Below the pieces are notes generated by a model. That model worked only from the letters and a program-made list of their open reading frames with translations, was not told the DNA's origin and ran no database searches. Positions 6,925 through 10,652 of a DNA stretch of 10,652 bases are shown here, one piece after another. A program made the translations under genes and the position numbers. Source of the stretch: Euryarchaeota archaeon UBA202 (GTDB taxonomy: Archaea > Thermoplasmatota > E2 > UBA202); contig DAQA01000020.1 in NCBI GenBank assembly GCA_002502685.1, positions 1 to 10,652 on the forward strand. The letters are read 5' to 3'. How positions within the stretch are numbered: the stretch's first letter is position 1; each line of letters opens with the position of its first letter.

Positions 6925-9798
6925 TTATGTGTCACCGTGTTTCCTTTTTCTTTGAGTTAGGAATAAAAGACTAAGGAAGGAGAGCAGCAAGGGAAGAAGT
7001 TCAAATCCAGGGGTGTTTTCACTCGTTGTATCATCTAGAAGGGTTTGCAGGTTGACAGAATATGTGTCCCTGTTTCCTTTATCGTCTTCTACTTGTAATG
7101 TGACCGTATAATTAAAGGGATAGGGGAAGGTAAATGAGATGTTTTCTCCATATCGATGGTCACTAAAATTTTGGGAGGTTATCTCCCAGGTCCAATTAAC
7201 GATAAGCCCATCAGTATCATTTGAAGTATCGTAAAACATCACGGGTTCATTGATATGGATGGCTGTTTGGGGTATATAGTTAAAGCGTGCTGTAAGTGTG
7301 AGATTTGGAGGGGGTGCCACAGTTATGGTAAGGTAATCTGTATCTGTTGCTCCGTCCATATCGGTGAGGGAGAGTCGTGCAGTATATGTTCCCGGGGATT
7401 CATAGAGATGATTAATAACGGTAGGGGGTTTACCTGAGCCGGAGTGTTCATGTGTTCCATCATTATTAATGTCCAAGGTCCAGGTGTTAATGGAACCGTC
7501 AGGGTCACTGGCATCTAGTTGAAAACGTATGTTTAGGGGAGATAATCCTTGTGTGCGGTTGGCGGAGAGGGTGGCTACCGGGGGGTGTTTTTGGGATAAT
7601 GCCTTGATGTGGACGGTGAGAGAAGGTGACCAGGGTGTTTCTTCCCCCTGTTGGTCCTTTGCCTTAATTTTTACTGTATAGGTTCCCGGTATAGCCCAAG
7701 TGTGGTTTTGGGTACACGTTGTACCCGAGGAATAATTGCTGGTCCATGTGTCTAGGGTATCACCCCAATGGAATTGATATTGGATTGGGTCGCCATCTGG
7801 ATCTGTTGCACAGGAGCCATAGGTGTACGGGGTAGCTGGAAGGCCGTGGGTGGGTCCAGTGGGTGTGGCCGGTACATCGGGAGGGGTATTGTTTTTAAGG
7901 ATGATGGTACCATTGTGTATTCCAACCGGTAGTGATATCCCGTGGGGATCACCCACGATGACATTGGAAAGGGTAAGATTAGTAATAACATCTGTGCAGG
8001 TAATGCGACCCGTGATTGTGGCAAGTACCCCGGGTTGTGTGACGCTTTGACCAGGGGTGGTGATCACACATGCAACACCCTCTAGGAGACCCTGGGTATT
8101 ATCGAGGGTGTCATAGGTGAAGAAGGTTTCTGCATTTTTTTGATTGAAGAGATTGCCTTCCTTTATTGTATTAATGGTGAGATGGGACGGGTTAAAGTGG
8201 AGATTAAATTGGGCTCCAGCGAGAGGTGTGTGGGGAGTAATGGTAATATTGATGGTGAATTGATCATCCATGGTATATGTCTGTATTTGGGGGGTGATGC
8301 AAAGACAGGTCTTGTTTTGATACTCATAATAATATTCTTCACAGGTTCCATTCTGGCATAGGAACACTTGTCGTCGTTCACGACACACATTATTTGGATC
8401 AGTCTCCCAGGGGCCGTATCCGCACACTGTGCCATCCGGCTTCATTTGTACCTGTCCGGTATCATTGTATCTAATCCCTGTCACATTATATCCGCCACAT
8501 CTGCCATTTGAGCAGGTATAATCCCGGAACACTTCCTCTCTTTGCTGTATCTCACAACAGGGGTTACCTGAATCATTCACCCATCGTGTAACACCTGTCT
8601 GATACCATCCATCAGACACACTGCAATCTGCAACAAACTCGTCATTCCGCCAACTGGTATGATCCCGGCATTCACCATCATCACAAAAAAAATCATGGAA
8701 TAATTGATGTCCCCTGATAGTGTCGCCTACACAATAATACACCCAGTCATCATAAAAATCCTCGCCACATCCTGTTCCATTGATTTTATGTCTATACTCA
8801 TAGCTGTAGATATCGTGTTGGCATGATCCATTTTGGCAGTGGTATACAATGCGTCTTTCACGGCATACATTTTCTGGGTCGTTTTCCCAGGGGCCATAAT
8901 CACACTTCGTGCCATCAGGTTTATCTCTCAATCGTCCAGTGTCTATCCAGGTTGTATTAGTCACAGTATATTGACATGTTTCCTCGTACCAATAGTAATA
9001 GCCATAGGAATATGGGCAATAGTAGTCCCTGTAGTCTTGTTTTCTCTGTTCTTTTTCTTGACAGGGATTTATGGGGTCATCAATCCATCTATACTCTGTG
9101 GTGTAATACCAGCCATCCTTGTTGTCACAATCTTCAATATTGATTTTAAAATGATTAGAGGGGCCCCAATTGCCGGCATTGTCTTGTGCACGGACATGGA
9201 AATACCATGTACCGGATTGGAGGTAATGAAAGTGGGCTGAGGTTCCAAATGTGTCACAGTCTTTGTCTGGTAGTTTAGTGGACAAATAATGACTGAGGCA
9301 ATAACTATAACATTTAATCCCGGATGCATCAGGTGGGACTGCCCAGGTAAATTTTGCGTAAGGTGAGCAGTAGACATCAAACGGGTAAGGATACTGGTAG
9401 GGATGTGTCGGCGAAGAAATAATAGGGGCAGGAGGAGGAATAGTATCCTGGCTCACCGCGACTGTTGCCGTGTCTGTATCAGTTGCCCCCGCATCATCAG
9501 TAACCCGGACAGTAACCGTATACGTGTGAGCACCAGCAGGATTGTACGTATGGGAAGGAGTTGCCCCAAGATCATTGAACCAGGCACCAGTATCAGCCCA
9601 TTTCCAATCATACTGGACGATAGTTCCATCAGGATCCAAACTCCCCGATGCATCAAAAGGAATACTCCCACCAATAGTTCCACTATAGGGGCCACCCGCA
9701 TCAGCAACAGGATCCAGATTAACAGCTGCAACAGTTACTGTACCAAGGAACATGAAAGAGACTATTACCAAGCTAATCATCCAATTCTTTGTGATCAT
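6925..9798 (-). CDS. Secreted PKD/cohesin-like surface protein with Cys-rich repeats and PGF-CTERM-like anchor
   Basis: This 957-residue exported protein starts at the ATG at 9796-9798 (AGAGG 9 nt upstream), with a hydrophobic signal peptide at residues 5-25. Domains in order: PKD (28-116, PVADAGGPYSG to VTDDAGATDTDTATV); an Ig/FN3-like domain (118-222, with TWYFHVRAQDNAGNWG); two long Cys/Trp/Tyr-rich repeats (224-344 and 392-500) separated by another Cys-rich segment (345-391); a cohesin-like beta-sandwich (about 505-635, with LAGAQFNLHFNPSHL and a TITGRI strand); three PKD-like domains (about 640-730, 738-828, 832-918); then PGF (930-932), a hydrophobic helix and an RKRK basic end. The last part resembles the PGF-CTERM signal that archaeosortase A processes for lipid anchoring. 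About twenty N-x-S/T sequons suggest heavy glycosylation. The likely role is cell-surface adhesion or scaffolding. The cohesin-like domain implies a dockerin-bearing or similar partner, none of which is encoded in the window. No catalytic domain was seen. Confidence 0.9.
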   Translation of the reverse strand: MITKNWMISLVIVSFMFLGTVTVAAVNLDPVADAGGPYSGTIGGSIPFDASGSLDPDGTIVQYDWKWADTGAWFNDLGATPSHTYNPAGAHTYTVTVRVTDDAGATDTDTATVAVSQDTIPPPAPIISSPTHPYQYPYPFDVYCSPYAKFTWAVPPDASGIKCYSYCLSHYLSTKLPDKDCDTFGTSAHFHYLQSGTWYFHVRAQDNAGNWGPSNHFKINIEDCDNKDGWYYTTEYRWIDDPINPCQEKEQRKQDYRDYYCPYSYGYYYWYEETCQYTVTNTTWIDTGRLRDKPDGTKCDYGPWENDPENVCRERRIVYHCQNGSCQHDIYSYEYRHKINGTGCGEDFYDDWVYYCVGDTIRGHQLFHDFFCDDGECRDHTSWRNDEFVADCSVSDGWYQTGVTRWVNDSGNPCCEIQQREEVFRDYTCSNGRCGGYNVTGIRYNDTGQVQMKPDGTVCGYGPWETDPNNVCRERRQVFLCQNGTCEEYYYEYQNKTCLCITPQIQTYTMDDQFTINITITPHTPLAGAQFNLHFNPSHLTINTIKEGNLFNQKNAETFFTYDTLDNTQGLLEGVACVITTPGQSVTQPGVLATITGRITCTDVITNLTLSNVIVGDPHGISLPVGIHNGTIILKNNTPPDVPATPTGPTHGLPATPYTYGSCATDPDGDPIQYQFHWGDTLDTWTSNYSSGTTCTQNHTWAIPGTYTVKIKAKDQQGEETPWSPSLTVHIKALSQKHPPVATLSANRTQGLSPLNIRFQLDASDPDGSINTWTLDINNDGTHEHSGSGKPPTVINHLYESPGTYTARLSLTDMDGATDTDYLTITVAPPPNLTLTARFNYIPQTAIHINEPVMFYDTSNDTDGLIVNWTWEITSQNFSDHRYGENISFTFPYPFNYTVTLQVEDDKGNRDTYSVNLQTLLDDTTSENTPGFELLPLLLSFLSLLFLTQRKRKHGDT
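8299..8625 (-). repeat. Cys-rich protein repeat unit 2 within the surface protein
   Basis: Codes for residues 392-500, the second copy of the repeat described for 8767-9129. The core matches unit 1 at 18 or more of 24 residues, including KPDGT, YGPWE and NVCRERR. The cysteines are probably disulfide-bonded in an extracellular protein. The unit ends at CLC (498-500), just before the cohesin-like domain. Confidence 0.8.
8767..9129 (-). repeat. Cys-rich protein repeat unit 1 within the surface protein
   Basis: Codes for residues 224-344. It shares with unit 2 the order DGWY, RW, NPC, RDY, DTG, KPDGT, YGPWE, NVCRERR and CQNG. The best-kept 24-codon core (8851-8922) is exactly 480 nt from the matching core of unit 2 (8371-8442). 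Unit 1 carries about eight extra residues in a Tyr-rich insertion (near 260-272), with which its size differs from unit 2. Confidence 0.8.
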
Positions 9799-9958
9799 AT
9801 TTCTTTTCCTCTTACCACATTCTTTAAGGTATTGTTGTTTTTAAAGGATTATGGTCATAAAGAGGGAAGGGAGAAAAGTAAAAATTTGCAGACAGGATTT
9901 TTGCCTGACAAAAATAGGTTATTAATATCTGTAAAGTAACCAAATTAATGAAATATTA

Positions 9959-10030
9959 GGCCCGGACCGGGATTCGAACCCGAGACAGAGGATCCACAGT
10001 CCCATATGTTGCCACTACACTATCCGGGCC
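9959..10030 (-). tRNA. trnH: tRNA-His (anticodon GTG)
   Basis: The 72-nt minus-strand sequence folds as a cloverleaf. The acceptor stem GCCCGGA/TCCGGGC is perfect, with an extra encoded G-1 opposite C73, the identity mark of tRNA-His. The D-stem is GTGT/ACAT, the anticodon loop CTGTGGA (anticodon GTG), the variable loop 4 nt, and the T-arm TCGGG-TTCGAAT-CCCGG. The 3' CCA is not encoded, and there is no intron. The anticodon stem is weak: position 27-43 is a T-C mismatch and 28-42 a G-T wobble. It lies upstream of, and on the same strand as, the surface-protein gene; a T5 tract at about 9911-9915 may end its transcript. Confidence 0.95.
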
Positions 10031-10070
10031 ACAGGACGATAAATGGTTTCACATATTTTATTATTTCTGG

Positions 10071-10078
10071 TTTATAAA
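10071..10078 (-). promoter_or_regulatory. TATA-like box for tRNA-His
   Basis: TTTATAAA lies 41 nt before the mature 5' end. A start about 25 nt downstream would give a 5' leader of roughly 20 nt for RNase P to remove. The element is its own reverse complement, so its direction is taken from the tRNA; no plus-strand gene follows it. Confidence 0.5.
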
Positions 10079-10181
10079 ACATCTAACCAAATCTATTATA
10101 TGCGAATGAACGGCTGGGCTTTTGGACAAAAATTGTTATTTGGTGTTTATTTATCTATGAAAGACCGATACTTGAATTAAG

Positions 10182-10200
10182 AAAAAGAAAGGAAAAACAA
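10182..10200 (-). terminator. T-rich tract downstream of the methyltransferase gene
   Basis: The minus strand reads two T5 runs within a pyrimidine-rich stretch about 86 nt past the methyltransferase stop. This is a possible archaeal oligo-T terminator, assigned on composition only. The rest of 10031-10285 holds no recognisable gene. Confidence 0.25.
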
Positions 10201-10285
10201 ATAATGAGGACAGTGGAGAAGAAAGTAAGAAGTGGGTATACAGAGAGATTGATGTCTCACTAGAAGTTGAGGATATGCTTAACCG

Positions 10286-10652
10286 TCAAATTTTTTTAAA
10301 ATTCAATACGTATCCTTTTTCATACTTATCATCATGCATTAATATTGTGAAAAGTTCTACATCATAACGGAAACCAACAGATTCTATCTCTTCCTTTACT
10401 TCCTTTAAAGTCATATTCATTTCTGTCTGGTGGTGCCGTGGATAAACAGAAAGAATTCCCTGTGATTTTAAAATCTGATAAAGTTCGATAAGCAATTGCT
10501 CTCTATGTTCAACTAAATGCAAAACATCATACAACAAAATAACATCAACAGACTGAGCAGATAACGGGAGTTGCATCTGAGGGGCCAATTTTATTATTTT
10601 AATATTCTGTAACCCTTTTTCTTTTGCCTTGAAGAGTAAGTCATTTAAGGTC
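10286..10652 (-). CDS. Class I SAM-dependent methyltransferase, C-terminal part (N-terminus off the window)
   Basis: An open frame enters from the right edge and ends at TGA (10286-10288), giving 121 codons with no upstream stop in view; internal codons such as the TTG at 10586-10588 are therefore not the start. The visible part begins in the middle of the Rossmann-like fold. AKEKGLQNIKII is the usual segment after the acidic SAM-binding strand; SVDVILLYDVLHLVEHREQLL is the motif with D-x-x-H after strand 4; then LYQILKSQGILSVYPRH is the helix and strand of the 'L-LKPGG' region (here KSQGI), and a C-terminal beta hairpin ends in VLNFKKI. The glycine-rich SAM loop is outside the window. The substrate cannot be told; relatives act on small molecules, quinones or arsenic. 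The family assignment is good, the specific function open. Confidence 0.85.
   Translation of the reverse strand, partial: TLNDLLFKAKEKGLQNIKIIKLAPQMQLPLSAQSVDVILLYDVLHLVEHREQLLIELYQILKSQGILSVYPRHHQTEMNMTLKEVKEEIESVGFRYDVELFTILMHDDKYEKGYVLNFKKI

Noticed and set aside
9890..9916. Inverted CAGG/CCTG around a T-run, considered as a terminator hairpin
   Set aside because: Only four base pairs hold; the flanking bases do not extend the stem.
9403..9939. 178-codon plus-strand open frame
   Set aside because: It lies opposite the PKD surface-protein gene and its promoter, has an Arg/Ser/Ile-rich low-complexity translation and no domain; it is a shadow frame.
9959..10030. tRNA-His as an integration (att) site
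   Set aside because: No second copy of the tRNA 3' end, no integrase and no mobile genes were seen in the window.
10204..10263. 19-codon plus-strand frame after the tRNA region
   Set aside because: Too short, no convincing ribosome-binding site, no recognisable motif.
1..10652. CRISPR array, insertion sequence or phage genes
   Set aside because: No regularly spaced direct repeats, terminal inverted repeats, transposase or phage structural motifs were found.

Overview
The window looks like a piece of an anaerobic archaeal genome, probably from a euryarchaeal-type lineage; finer placement is not possible from this sequence. The evidence is a tRNA-His with an encoded G-1, a C73 discriminator and no encoded CCA; TATA-like boxes of the archaeal type (TTTATAAA upstream of the tRNA, TTTATAAATATA upstream of a small gene); a large PKD-domain surface protein ending in a PGF-CTERM-like archaeosortase signal; and iron-sulfur/flavin enzymes typical of strict anaerobes. 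All genes except one small ORF lie on the minus strand. There is no sign of CRISPR, insertion sequences or broken genes.

Positions 6257 down to 1 hold a tightly packed five-gene minus-strand operon. In order of transcription these are: a NuoE-type thioredoxin-like [2Fe-2S] protein (6257-5745); an eight-cysteine, zinc-ribbon-like small protein starting with GTG (5748-5341); a 1050-residue fusion of a thioredoxin-like domain, a NuoF module (FMN, NADH, [4Fe-4S]) and a GltD/NfnB-like FAD/NAD(P) module (5338-2186); a short NuoG/HoxU-type ferredoxin subunit with a cysteine-rich tail (2185-1490); and an FMN-binding glutamate-synthase-like protein that runs off the left edge (1421-1). Overlaps or gaps of 4 nt or less join the first four genes, and a clear Shine-Dalgarno precedes the fifth. 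Together they predict one cytoplasmic multi-flavin complex with two pyridine-nucleotide sites, about eight to ten Fe-S clusters and a GltS-like catalytic subunit. That is the layout expected of a flavin-based electron-bifurcating or confurcating oxidoreductase of the HydABC/Bfu type, with the hydrogenase or formate dehydrogenase unit replaced by a glutamate-synthase-like FMN protein. The true substrate is unknown. The GltS part lacks the [3Fe-4S] cysteine loop of classical glutamate synthase and no glutaminase domain is visible.

Positions 6258-6498 form a divergent AT-rich intergenic region. It carries a strong plus-strand TATA-like box and a Shine-Dalgarno for a 57-residue, Trp/Cys-containing ORF of unknown function (6499-6672). 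A T-rich convergent gap follows (6673-6924).

Positions 9798-6925 encode a 957-residue secreted protein. Its order is signal peptide, PKD domain, Ig/FN3-like domain, two long Cys/Trp/Tyr-rich repeats separated by a third Cys-rich segment, a cohesin-like domain, three PKD-like domains and a C-terminal PGF-CTERM-like anchor. It is probably a cell-surface adhesion or scaffold protein. Upstream lie tRNA-His (9959-10030, minus) with its TATA-like box, and at the right edge the C-terminal 121 codons of a SAM-dependent methyltransferase (10286-10652, minus).
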